In this document: piece by piece, positions 31,796-37,806 of the stretch
How the letters are laid out: the number at the start of each line of letters is the position of its first letter
Numbering within the stretch: position 1 is the stretch's first letter
Origin: Hyphomicrobiales bacterium
GTDB lineage: Bacteria > Pseudomonadota > Alphaproteobacteria > Rhizobiales > Xanthobacteraceae
Assembly: GCA_003140315.1 (NCBI GenBank)
Contig: PLJS01000261.1
Coordinates: forward strand, 14,229-52,034
Length of the DNA stretch: 37,806 bases
Reading direction: 5' to 3'
Program-made: the position numbers and the translations under genes
Notes under the pieces: model-generated
The model's database searches: none
The model's input: the letters and a program-made list of their open reading frames with translations, nothing else
What the model was told of the DNA's origin: nothing

Positions 31796-31999
31796 ATGAA
31801 GTTGCTGGGTTCAGTTGCTTTCGCGGCGCTCGTGCTGACGATGATGTCGTCGGACGCATCGGCGTGGTACTGCCGCGCCTACGGCAATGGCGGCTCCGGA
31901 TGGGGCAGAAGCGATTCGGCATCACGCGCGCGCTCTCTCGCGCTCTATGAATGCGAGAAGGTCGCCTCCTATTGCCGGATCCGGAGCTGCATCCCCTGA
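31796..31999 (+). CDS. Small exported Cys-rich protein (67 aa)
   Basis: The frame opens at 31745, but the ATG at 31796 is preceded at six bases by GGGAGGA and starts a clean signal peptide (MKLLGSVAFAALVLTMMSS, cleavage after ASA). The mature peptide of about 44 residues has four Cys (WYCRAY, YECEK, SYCRIRSC), enough for two disulfides, and a Gly/Ser-rich start (GNGGSGWGRSDSASRAR). It somewhat resembles DUF4189-type fragments, but I cannot assign a family. A terminator hairpin follows 32 bp after the stop. Confidence 0.7.
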   Translation: MKLLGSVAFAALVLTMMSSDASAWYCRAYGNGGSGWGRSDSASRARSLALYECEKVASYCRIRSCIP

Positions 32000-32031
32000 G
32001 GCCAGTCCGCCGTCGCATGACCGACGAAAAG

Positions 32032-32055
32032 AAAGCCCCGCCGAAGCGGGGCTTT
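32032..32055. terminator. Rho-independent terminator hairpin
   Basis: AAAGCCCCGC (32032-32041) and GCGGGGCTTT (32046-32055) form a perfect 10-bp stem with a CGAA tetraloop. The A-rich left side (GACGAAAAG before it) makes it usable from the opposite strand as well. It closes the small exported-protein gene. Confidence 0.8.
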
Positions 32056-32189
32056 CCACGTTTAGAGACCGCTGCTGGAGGGCATGCGGATGAATCCTCA
32101 TGCGCCGTGGCCCGGGACCTGTCCAGCCGCTAGGTCTAGCGATCAATTCGGGCGCACCCTACAAACGCGGTTCCAGCCAAAACCGGGTC

Positions 32190-32435
32190 TCAACGCGCCG
32201 GCGCGCTCGCGTTATCCTTGGCGGAGCCGGTTTCCGGGCCCTGCTTGGTCGAGCTTTGCTCATGGGTCGTGCCGCTGACCGGCGCGGTCGTCATCGGGCG
32301 CGTGGCCGACGGGGTGGCCGACTGATTTTTGATCGCACTCGGCGATTCGCCTGGGGCCGCCGCCGGGCTTCCTTGCGCATTCGCGAATGAACAGCCTGCC
32401 GCGAGCACGGCCACAACCAGCAGTATCTTTCTCAC
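32190..32435 (-). CDS. Small exported Ser/Thr/Pro-rich protein (81 aa)
   Basis: The start is a GTG at 32435, with GAGGA seven bases upstream. The signal peptide is MRKILLVVAVLAAGCSFANA; LAAGC could be a lipobox, so it may be a lipoprotein, or it may be cut after ANA. The rest is a low-complexity Ser/Thr/Ala/Pro-rich chain (SPSAIKNQSATPSATRP and similar) without fold features. I do not recognise a family. It is divergent from hemE across about 210 bp. Confidence 0.6.
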   Translation of the reverse strand: MRKILLVVAVLAAGCSFANAQGSPAAAPGESPSAIKNQSATPSATRPMTTAPVSGTTHEQSSTKQGPETGSAKDNASAPAR

Positions 32436-32647
32436 AGGTCTATCCTCAATTGGGGCGCCGAAGCGCGTGTGCGGGTTAACGGACGCAAACGGCTGTTGTT
32501 CCCGGAGGGGCCGCTGCCGCTGTTCCGTCCCGGCGCCCGGGTGACGACCAGGCTTTTCGGCGTACCGCGCCGTCAGGTCGATCTTGCGCCGATGGCCAAG
32601 GGCGCCTTGCGCGTGTAATCACACCGCAACCCTTCGGATCGCCCGCC

Positions 32648-33679
32648 GTGAGCATCGCCAAACCCGTTCTCGACGTCCTTATCCGCAGGCCGCAGGCCGT
32701 TCCGCCGGTATGGTTCATGCGCCAGGCCGGCCGCTATCTGCCCGAATATCGCGAGCTGCGCGCGCGGGCGGGAAGCTTCCTCGATCTCTGCTTCACGCCC
32801 GAGCTCGCAGCGGAAGTCACGCTGCAGCCGATCCGCCGTTTCGGCTTCGACGCCGCGATCCTGTTCTCCGATATCCTCGTCGTGCCGCATGCGCTCGGCC
32901 GCAGCGTGACCTTCGAGGCCGGCGAGGGCCCGCGCCTTGAGCCGCTCGACGATGTCGCCAAGCTGAATGCGCTCGCCACGCAGGCAGATGAGCGCGTCTT
33001 CGCCCCGGTCTACGAGGCGCTGGGTGCCGTGAAGGCCGCACTGCCGCCGAACGTCGCGCTGCTCGGCTTCTGCGGCGCTCCGTGGACGGTCGCGACCTAT
33101 ATGGTGGCGGGGCGCGGCACGCCGGATCAGGCGCCCGCCCGCATCCTTGCTTACCGCGAACCCGAAGGGTTCGCCCGCATGATCGATATCCTAACCGAGA
33201 CCTCATCGCGCTATCTCGTGGCGCAGTTGAAGGCTGGCGCCGACGCGGTGCAGATCTTCGACACCTGGGCCGGCGTGCTGCCGCCCGCCGAGTTCGCGCG
33301 CTGGGCGGTCGCGCCGGTGCGGCGCATCGTCGAGAACGTGCGCCGTGAAATTCCCGATGCGAAGATCATCGCCTTTCCGCGCGGCGCGGGTGCGTCGTTA
33401 GGCGCTTATGTCGATCAGGTTGCGGTCGATGCGGTGAGCATCGACTGGACCGCCGAGCCGTCCTTCGTGCGCGCGCGCATTCAAAACCGCATCGCCGTGC
33501 AGGGCAATCTCGATCCGCTGGTGCTGCTGGCCGGCGGCACAGCGCTCGATCGCGCCGTCGACGACGTCATCGAGAGCTACGGCAAGGGCCCGCTGATCTT
33601 CAATCTCGGTCACGGCATCCTGCCGCAGACCCCGATCGCGCATGTCGAGCAGACGCTAAGGCGGATCAGAGGGCGCTGA
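32648..33679 (+). CDS. hemE: Uroporphyrinogen decarboxylase HemE
   Basis: A 343-residue cytoplasmic enzyme that removes four carboxyl groups from uroporphyrinogen III to give coproporphyrinogen III in heme and chlorophyll synthesis. Both family signatures are present: [18 protein letters not shown] near the N-terminus and [16 protein letters not shown] near residue 140. [12 protein letters not shown] holds the catalytic Asp, and [12 protein letters not shown] closes the active site. The start is GTG ([10 protein letters not shown] follows), with only a weak ribosome site. It stands alone here, away from hemC or hemF. Confidence 0.96.
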   Translation: MSIAKPVLDVLIRRPQAVPPVWFMRQAGRYLPEYRELRARAGSFLDLCFTPELAAEVTLQPIRRFGFDAAILFSDILVVPHALGRSVTFEAGEGPRLEPLDDVAKLNALATQADERVFAPVYEALGAVKAALPPNVALLGFCGAPWTVATYMVAGRGTPDQAPARILAYREPEGFARMIDILTETSSRYLVAQLKAGADAVQIFDTWAGVLPPAEFARWAVAPVRRIVENVRREIPDAKIIAFPRGAGASLGAYVDQVAVDAVSIDWTAEPSFVRARIQNRIAVQGNLDPLVLLAGGTALDRAVDDVIESYGKGPLIFNLGHGILPQTPIAHVEQTLRRIRGR

Positions 33680-33741
33680 AGAATGGTCTCGGCGGATGCC
33701 ACCTGCACGGCATTCGGGTTGGTACGGGGAGGAACGAACAG

Positions 33742-34728
33742 ATGCTTCGGCTCGACATGCAGGTCGCAGCGCTTCTTTGCGCGTTGCTCTTTTCGTCGTG
33801 CCCCGTTTCATCCGAGTCTGCCCTGGCACAGACCTATCCGAATCGGCCGATCACGTTGATCGTCCCGTTCCCACCAGGCGGCAGCTCCGATATTGTGGCG
33901 CGCGCGCTCGCGTCCGAGGTCTCGGTCGAACTCGGGCAGAGCCTGGTGATCGAAAACCGCCCCGGCGCCGGCGGCAACATCGGTGTCGGTGCCGTCGCTC
34001 GGGCCGCGCCGGACGGCTATACGCTGGGCGTCGCGGCGGCGGGCGCGCTGGCGGTGGATATCCATCTCAACCGTGCGATGACTTTCGACCCGCAGAAGGA
34101 TCTGGCGCCGATCACGTTGCTCGCGGTGATACCTTTCGTGCTTGCGGGATCACCGGATGCGCCCAAGTCGGTTGCCGAGGTCATCGCGCTCGCCAAGACG
34201 GACCCGGGCAAGCTCTCCATCGGGCATGCCGGCAACGGTACGGCGCAACACCTGAGCGCCGCGCTATTTGCGCAGCAGGCGGGTGTGACGATTCCCGTCA
34301 TTGCCTATCGCGGTTCCGCGCCGGCGGCCAACGATCTTCTTGGCGGCCACATCCCGCTGGCGGTGATCGATATTCCGAGTTCGCTGGAGCTCATTCGGAG
34401 CGGCAAGCTGCGGGCACTCGGCGTGACGTCGTCGACACGCCTGGCAACACTCCCCGACGTGCCGACCCTCGCGGAGGCCGGCCTGAAAGGCTATGAGTCC
34501 GTCGGTTGGTTCGGGCTCGTCGCCCCCAGCGCAACACCACCCGAGATTGTGGCGAGGCTCAATGCGGCCTTCGTCAAGGCGATGCAGAAGCCGGCGCTGG
34601 TGGCGCAATTCCGCTCGCTCGGCGTGGAGCTGATGCCAACCACGCCCGAGGGCTTTCGCCAGTTCATAAGCTTGGAGAGCGTAAAATGGGCGAAGGTCAT
34701 CGCCGAGGCCGGCATAAAGGTCGAGTGA
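33742..34728 (+). CDS. Bug-family (TctC-type) periplasmic solute-binding protein, second copy
   Basis: A 328-residue exported protein with a signal peptide (VAALLCALLFSSCPV, cleavage likely after ALA near residue 29), then the family blocks TYPNRPITLIVPFPPGGSSD, VIENRPGAGGNIG, APDGYTL, AYRGSAPAANDLLGGHI and DVPTLAEAGLKGYE. A strong GGGGAGGA ribosome site lies ahead of the ATG. It probably supplies an aromatic or other carboxylate; the following FAD monooxygenase gene, 43 bp downstream, would fit an aromatic acid, but this is inference. No TctA/TctB partner is near. Confidence 0.92.
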   Translation: MLRLDMQVAALLCALLFSSCPVSSESALAQTYPNRPITLIVPFPPGGSSDIVARALASEVSVELGQSLVIENRPGAGGNIGVGAVARAAPDGYTLGVAAAGALAVDIHLNRAMTFDPQKDLAPITLLAVIPFVLAGSPDAPKSVAEVIALAKTDPGKLSIGHAGNGTAQHLSAALFAQQAGVTIPVIAYRGSAPAANDLLGGHIPLAVIDIPSSLELIRSGKLRALGVTSSTRLATLPDVPTLAEAGLKGYESVGWFGLVAPSATPPEIVARLNAAFVKAMQKPALVAQFRSLGVELMPTTPEGFRQFISLESVKWAKVIAEAGIKVE

Positions 34729-34771
34729 GACGGACAATCAAGACAGCCCCGCCGAATCGTCAGTGCGATAC

Positions 34772-36661
34772 ATGGCAAGCCAAACCATAGCGACACGCGT
34801 GCTCATCGTCGGAGCTGGACCCGTCGGCCTGACGCTCGCGATCGATCTGGCATGGCGCGGCATCGACGTGACGATCGTCGAGCGGCGCCACGCAGGCGAG
34901 CCGCCCGAGCCGAAATGCAATCACGTCTCGGCCCGATCCATGGAGGTCTACCGCCGGCTCGGCATCGCCGCCATGCTGCGCGACGTGGGACTGCCGGCAG
35001 ACTTTCCCAATGATGCCTCCTATCGCACGTCATTCATCGGGACAGAGTTCGCGCGCATCAGCATTCCTTGCCGGCGTGATCGCTTCACCGACAAGAGCGG
35101 TCCCGATGGCCACTGGCCGACGCCGGAGCCTCCGCATCGCGCCAACCAGATTTTCCTGGAGCCGGTGATTTTCCAGCATGCGCTCGCGCTGCCGTCGGTC
35201 ACGATCCTGAACCGCACTCAGATCGAAAGCCTTGAGCAGAACGACGATGAGGTCGTTGCAACCGTCCGTAATCTCGATACGGGCGAGATCACGCGCATTG
35301 TGTCGCGTTATCTCGTTGGTTGTGACGGCGGCAAATCAACAGTGCGCCGGGCCATCGGTGCGCAGCTCGAGGGCGACGCGGTCGTACAGCGGGTGCAGGC
35401 GACATTCATTCGTGCGCCTGACCTGATTGGCCTTCAGCAGCACAAGCGCTCCTGGATGACAAACGCCGTCAACCAGCGCCGCGTCGGCAACGTCATCGCG
35501 ATCGACGGCCGGGAACGTTGGATGATCTTTAACTACCTCAAGCCGGATGAGGCCGATTTCGACTCTGTCGACCGGGATTGGGCTATCCGCACAATCCTCG
35601 GTGTGGGGCCGGAGTTCCGCTACGAGGTTCTCTCCAAGGAGGATTGGTATGGCCGCCGGCTGATCGCGAACAAGTTCCGCGAGGGCCGCGTGTTCATCGC
35701 CGGCGATGCGGCGCACATCTGGGTGCCGTATGCCGGTTACGGCATGAATGCCGGGATTGCGGATGCGACAAATCTCTCGTGGCTGCTCGCGGCCCATCTC
35801 AACGGCTGGGCACCGGCGGAAATCCTTCACGCCTACGAGGCTGAGCGGTGGCCGATCACCGAGCAAGTCTCTCGCTTTGCCATGGCGCATGCTGAAAAGG
35901 AGATCGGGCGCCGAGGCGCCGTGCCGGCCGCAATCGAGGCGCCGGGACCCGAGGGCGACAGGGCCCGGGCCGAAATGGGGCGTCTTTGCTACGACATCAA
36001 CGTGCACCAATACTGCTGCGGCGGCCTGAACTTCGGCATCTACTATGACGCTTCGCCGATCATTGCTTACGACGGAACGGCCCATCCGGCTTTTTCCCTG
36101 TCGGAGTTCACGCCCTCGACGGTCCCCGGCTGCCGCACGCCGCACGTGTGGCTATCCGACGGACGATCGCTGTATGACGCGATGGGAGTTGAATACACGC
36201 TGCTGCGTCTTGATCCCGGGGTTGACGTGTCGCCCCTCGTCGCAGCGGCTCGGCAACGGCGCGTACCGCTCGCCGTAGTCGATCTCGACTCGCGTGAGGC
36301 GACGGGACTGTACGTCACAAAGCTCGTGCTATCGCGCCCCGATCAACACGTGGCCTGGCGGGGAGACGCATGCCCCGAGGATGCGCTGGCCCTGGTCGAT
36401 CTCGTCCGTGGCGCGGGGCCAAAGTCCGATGGCCGATGCGAATTTCTTTGTAGAGCCTTCCGAATAAAAACTGAGCGCTTTGTCCGAGCTTTGGTTCGGA
36501 GGTTTTATTACGGCACCGCTTTCAACATGCGGCGGACGCGCAGTCCGATGGCAAGTACGAGGAGGGGGATAACAGAGAACATCCAGAAGTACAGGGGATC
36601 GCCCTGGGCCGTTTTCTGTATCCCCAACATCAAGGATGTCCTGCGAGGAATGACAAGCTGA
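34772..36661 (+). CDS. FAD-dependent aromatic-ring monooxygenase with abnormal C-terminal run-on
   Basis: A 629-residue protein from ATG 34772; a GTG at 34763 is possible. The Rossmann motif is VLIVGAGPVGLTLAIDLA, with VERR next. The middle has YLVGCDGGKSTVRRAIGAQ, and the flavin motif is FIAGDAAHIWVPYAGYGMNAGI. These are marks of group A flavoprotein hydroxylases for phenolic substrates. The C-terminal thioredoxin-like domain carries the expected RPDQHVAWRGD and ends near DLVRGAGP (about residue 549, base 36420). The remaining 80 residues are Arg-rich, unlike the family, and lie antisense to another small gene, so the original stop seems lost. Confidence 0.85.
   Translation: MASQTIATRVLIVGAGPVGLTLAIDLAWRGIDVTIVERRHAGEPPEPKCNHVSARSMEVYRRLGIAAMLRDVGLPADFPNDASYRTSFIGTEFARISIPCRRDRFTDKSGPDGHWPTPEPPHRANQIFLEPVIFQHALALPSVTILNRTQIESLEQNDDEVVATVRNLDTGEITRIVSRYLVGCDGGKSTVRRAIGAQLEGDAVVQRVQATFIRAPDLIGLQQHKRSWMTNAVNQRRVGNVIAIDGRERWMIFNYLKPDEADFDSVDRDWAIRTILGVGPEFRYEVLSKEDWYGRRLIANKFREGRVFIAGDAAHIWVPYAGYGMNAGIADATNLSWLLAAHLNGWAPAEILHAYEAERWPITEQVSRFAMAHAEKEIGRRGAVPAAIEAPGPEGDRARAEMGRLCYDINVHQYCCGGLNFGIYYDASPIIAYDGTAHPAFSLSEFTPSTVPGCRTPHVWLSDGRSLYDAMGVEYTLLRLDPGVDVSPLVAAARQRRVPLAVVDLDSREATGLYVTKLVLSRPDQHVAWRGDACPEDALALVDLVRGAGPKSDGRCEFLCRAFRIKTERFVRALVRRFYYGTAFNMRRTRSPMASTRRGITENIQKYRGSPWAVFCIPNIKDVLRGMTS
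36484..36510. terminator. Weak hairpin with T-rich tail
   Basis: CCGAGC (36484-36489) pairs with GTTCGG (36494-36499, one G-T pair) around a TTTG loop, followed by AGGTTTTATTA. It could terminate plus-strand transcripts after the monooxygenase homology, or sit just past the stop of the minus-strand small membrane-protein gene. Confidence 0.35.
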
Positions 36662-36713
36662 TGAGGACGATGATGCCCGATAGAATGATATCTCTTGGCG
36701 AAGCAGCACGCAT
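36508..36713 (-). pseudogene. Frame-broken small two-helix membrane protein
   Basis: On the minus strand an ATG at 36713, nine bases after an AGGAG site, opens a 27-residue frame (MRAASPRDIILSG, then IIVLISLSFLAGHP) that is one hydrophobic helix and stops at TGA 36630-36632. The next frame, shifted by -1, begins with an ATG overlapping that stop (TGATG) and encodes 40 residues, including PLYFWMFSVIPLLVLAIGL and a basic end RVRRMLKAVP. Together they would be one 67-residue two-helix protein, so a frameshift is likely; two coupled small proteins are also possible. No family recognised. Confidence 0.45.
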
Positions 36714-36795
36714 GACGTGAGACTCCTCTGGAGCTGAGTAGTTAGAGAACGCAGGCGCTGGTCATCTTTCCGTCGTACAAGAGGCACTTCATCTC

Positions 36796-36996
36796 TTACC
36801 AGCCGCAGGCGTGCGGATGCCAACGACACCACCCCTTGAGCAATGTCGGGTGGCCGCTGGAGATCGGCGTTGCTGTAGCGGAGGGTGACGTACGGCTGGC
36901 GGCCTGCGCACCATCCACCGCGGCAAGCAGGACTGTTGCGGCGAGTGCGGCGGCGAAGCAGCGGACAGTCGAAGTGGTCGTCACAGTCGTCTCCAT
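36796..36996 (-). CDS. Small exported peptide with Trp/His/Cys-rich end (66 aa)
   Basis: ATG 36996 opens a 66-residue frame with a signal peptide (VRCFAAALAATVLLAAVDGAQA) and a mature part of about 34 residues that ends LLKGWCRWHPHACGW. The two Cys could form a disulfide around the WHPH segment, which might bind a metal. No strong ribosome site is seen, and an in-frame extension upstream to 37266 looks non-coding. I do not recognise a family. Confidence 0.45.
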   Translation of the reverse strand: METTVTTTSTVRCFAAALAATVLLAAVDGAQAASRTSPSATATPISSGHPTLLKGWCRWHPHACGW

Positions 36997-37633
36997 CGGT
37001 TTGCTGGGGGCCGGCGTATCCTCGATGATAGGAGCGTAAGCAGTGCCGTGGTTGTGGAGGTGCTGGCCGTCACAAAATACGTAATTGCCAAAAACTCGAT
37101 TCGGCCGTCTCGCGCAGTAGTCCCTGATCGAACCTGGTCTTTGCATGTTTCGCGCGGAATTTCGGGGAAACGGAACCCCGAGGCCGGAGACCAAGGAACG
37201 CCAGGGCGATCGATATCTGGGTTGGCCATCGTTCGGAGACCATCCGGCCACGCGACATCCCGCCAAACCGCCGCATTTCGCCCGCCTTCGGGAAATCTCC
37301 GCTCGCGCCAGAATGCGTGGTGGTGGACGCAGTCGAATACGAACCCGTCTCTGGCGCCATTTTCCCTGCTAAAAGGGAAAAATACAGGGAATTTCTCCGT
37401 TTCCGCCCGATTCGGCGGCCTCGGCCGCGAAATCATCGCAGGGATTCAAAGGCTTGGCACAGAATTCCCTATGAATCGGAACGGGGTATAGTGATAGCTA
37501 TGAAAGTAGGCCACTGACTGGTCGATTGGACATTGTTCAGCCCGCATTCACCGGATGACGCTTTGATTTCCGCAACGCTCACGGCGATTCAGATATAGGC
37601 ATCAGTACCTTATCCTGATCGAGCGAGGCGGTC
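36997..37633. other. Gene-poor region of about 640 bp ahead of the transposase
   Basis: Open frames exist on both strands (for example 37048-37491), but their predicted proteins are Arg/Ser-rich and without family features. The stretch 37360-37480 repeats GGGAA-type words (AAAAGGGAAAAATACAGGGAAT, cut here into AAAAGGGAAAAA and ATACAGGGAAT) reminiscent of dispersed non-coding sequence. The left end of the insertion sequence should lie between about 37500 and 37630, but I cannot identify its terminal repeat. Confidence 0.4.
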
Positions 37634-37806
37634 ATGGCTCACCCGACGGGTGAATCAAAAGACGGGGTTCTCAAGCTCGATTTCGACCGCAGGCTGATGC
37701 TGCAATTTCGCGGGTCCGTGGTCACGTCCGATGCGGGATTGTTGGCGTACCGCTAACTCGACGACGCAATCGGGTTGAGCGCTGTGGCTGGCGAGACGCT
37801 CGCTGA
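37634..37806 (+). pseudogene. IS1380-family transposase, 5' part, with nonsense codon
   Basis: From ATG 37634 the frame reads MAHPTGESKDGVLKLDFDRR and then LMLQFRGSVVTSDAGLLAYR, the conserved start of IS1380-type DDE transposases. Codon 41 is TAA (37754-37756), after which the same frame continues LDDAIGLSAVAGETLA to the window edge. Homologues read YRELDDA here, so GAA has become TAA by one substitution. The element is therefore probably dead unless translation restarts. The rest of the element is outside the window. Confidence 0.8.

Noticed and set aside
37048-37491. 147-codon frame upstream of the transposase
   Set aside because: Frames of similar length are open on both strands here, and the composition looks like non-coding dispersed sequence.
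1-37806. CRISPR arrays, tRNA, rRNA or riboswitches
   Set aside because: I looked for regularly spaced repeats, cloverleaf patterns and known aptamer cores (including a molybdenum-cofactor aptamer near the Mo genes) and saw none by eye; a covariance-model scan would be needed to be certain.

Overview
The window is high-GC chromosomal DNA with densely packed, often 4-bp-overlapping genes and frequent GTG starts. Gene content (EttA, Bug-type solute-binding proteins, a holdfast-like polysaccharide locus, an intergenic palindromic repeat of the kind common in Bradyrhizobium relatives) points to an alphaproteobacterium of the Hyphomicrobiales, probably near Bradyrhizobiaceae/Xanthobacteraceae. This placement is an inference from family knowledge; no rRNA or tRNA is present.

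Layout. (1) 1-2402: the 5' end of ettA on the minus strand, then a two-gene catabolic unit (mandelate-racemase-type enolase plus an orphan periplasmic Bug receptor). (2) 2747-3622: a small orphan ORF and an AbrB/MazE-type antitoxin with a Doc toxin, behind a good sigma70-like promoter that carries a palindrome. (3) 3633-10440: a molybdenum-cofactor maturation island. fdhD-mobA follow the toxin directly; a convergent operon on the minus strand holds a degenerate MoeA-like gene, a MoeA-PBP fusion, mobB and moeA; a TusA-like sulfur carrier is divergent. No molybdoenzyme structural gene is in the window. (4) 10477-11430: a D-2-hydroxyacid dehydrogenase.

(5) 11434-31217: a surface-polysaccharide locus: ATP-grasp enzyme, polyprenyl-phosphate sugar transferase, NodB-type deacetylase, O-antigen ligase/Wzy, WecG/TagA-type transferase, Tat-exported GH5 hydrolase, Wzc-like chain-length protein with a ruined P-loop, GT4, Wzx flippase, JmjC-like cupin, GNAT/BioF2-like acyltransferase and a second GT4. 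The set resembles the Caulobacter holdfast (hfs) gene complement. Between the sugar transferase and the rest lies a separate module: an alpha-oxoamine-synthase-like PLP enzyme, divergent from a LolD/MacB-like ABC exporter, and a DUF2147 protein.

(6) 31258-34728: a PaaI-type thioesterase, two small exported proteins, hemE, and a second orphan Bug receptor. (7) 34772-37806: an FAD monooxygenase whose frame runs past its expected end into unrelated DNA, a frame-broken small membrane-protein gene, a small exported peptide, a long gene-poor stretch, and the start of an IS1380-like transposase with an in-frame stop. This last part looks like a decaying accessory region.

The best candidates for something not well described are the alpha-oxoamine synthase/exporter module, the three-MoeA operon with one degenerate member, and the polysaccharide locus with its P-loop-less Wzc and embedded JmjC-like cupin.
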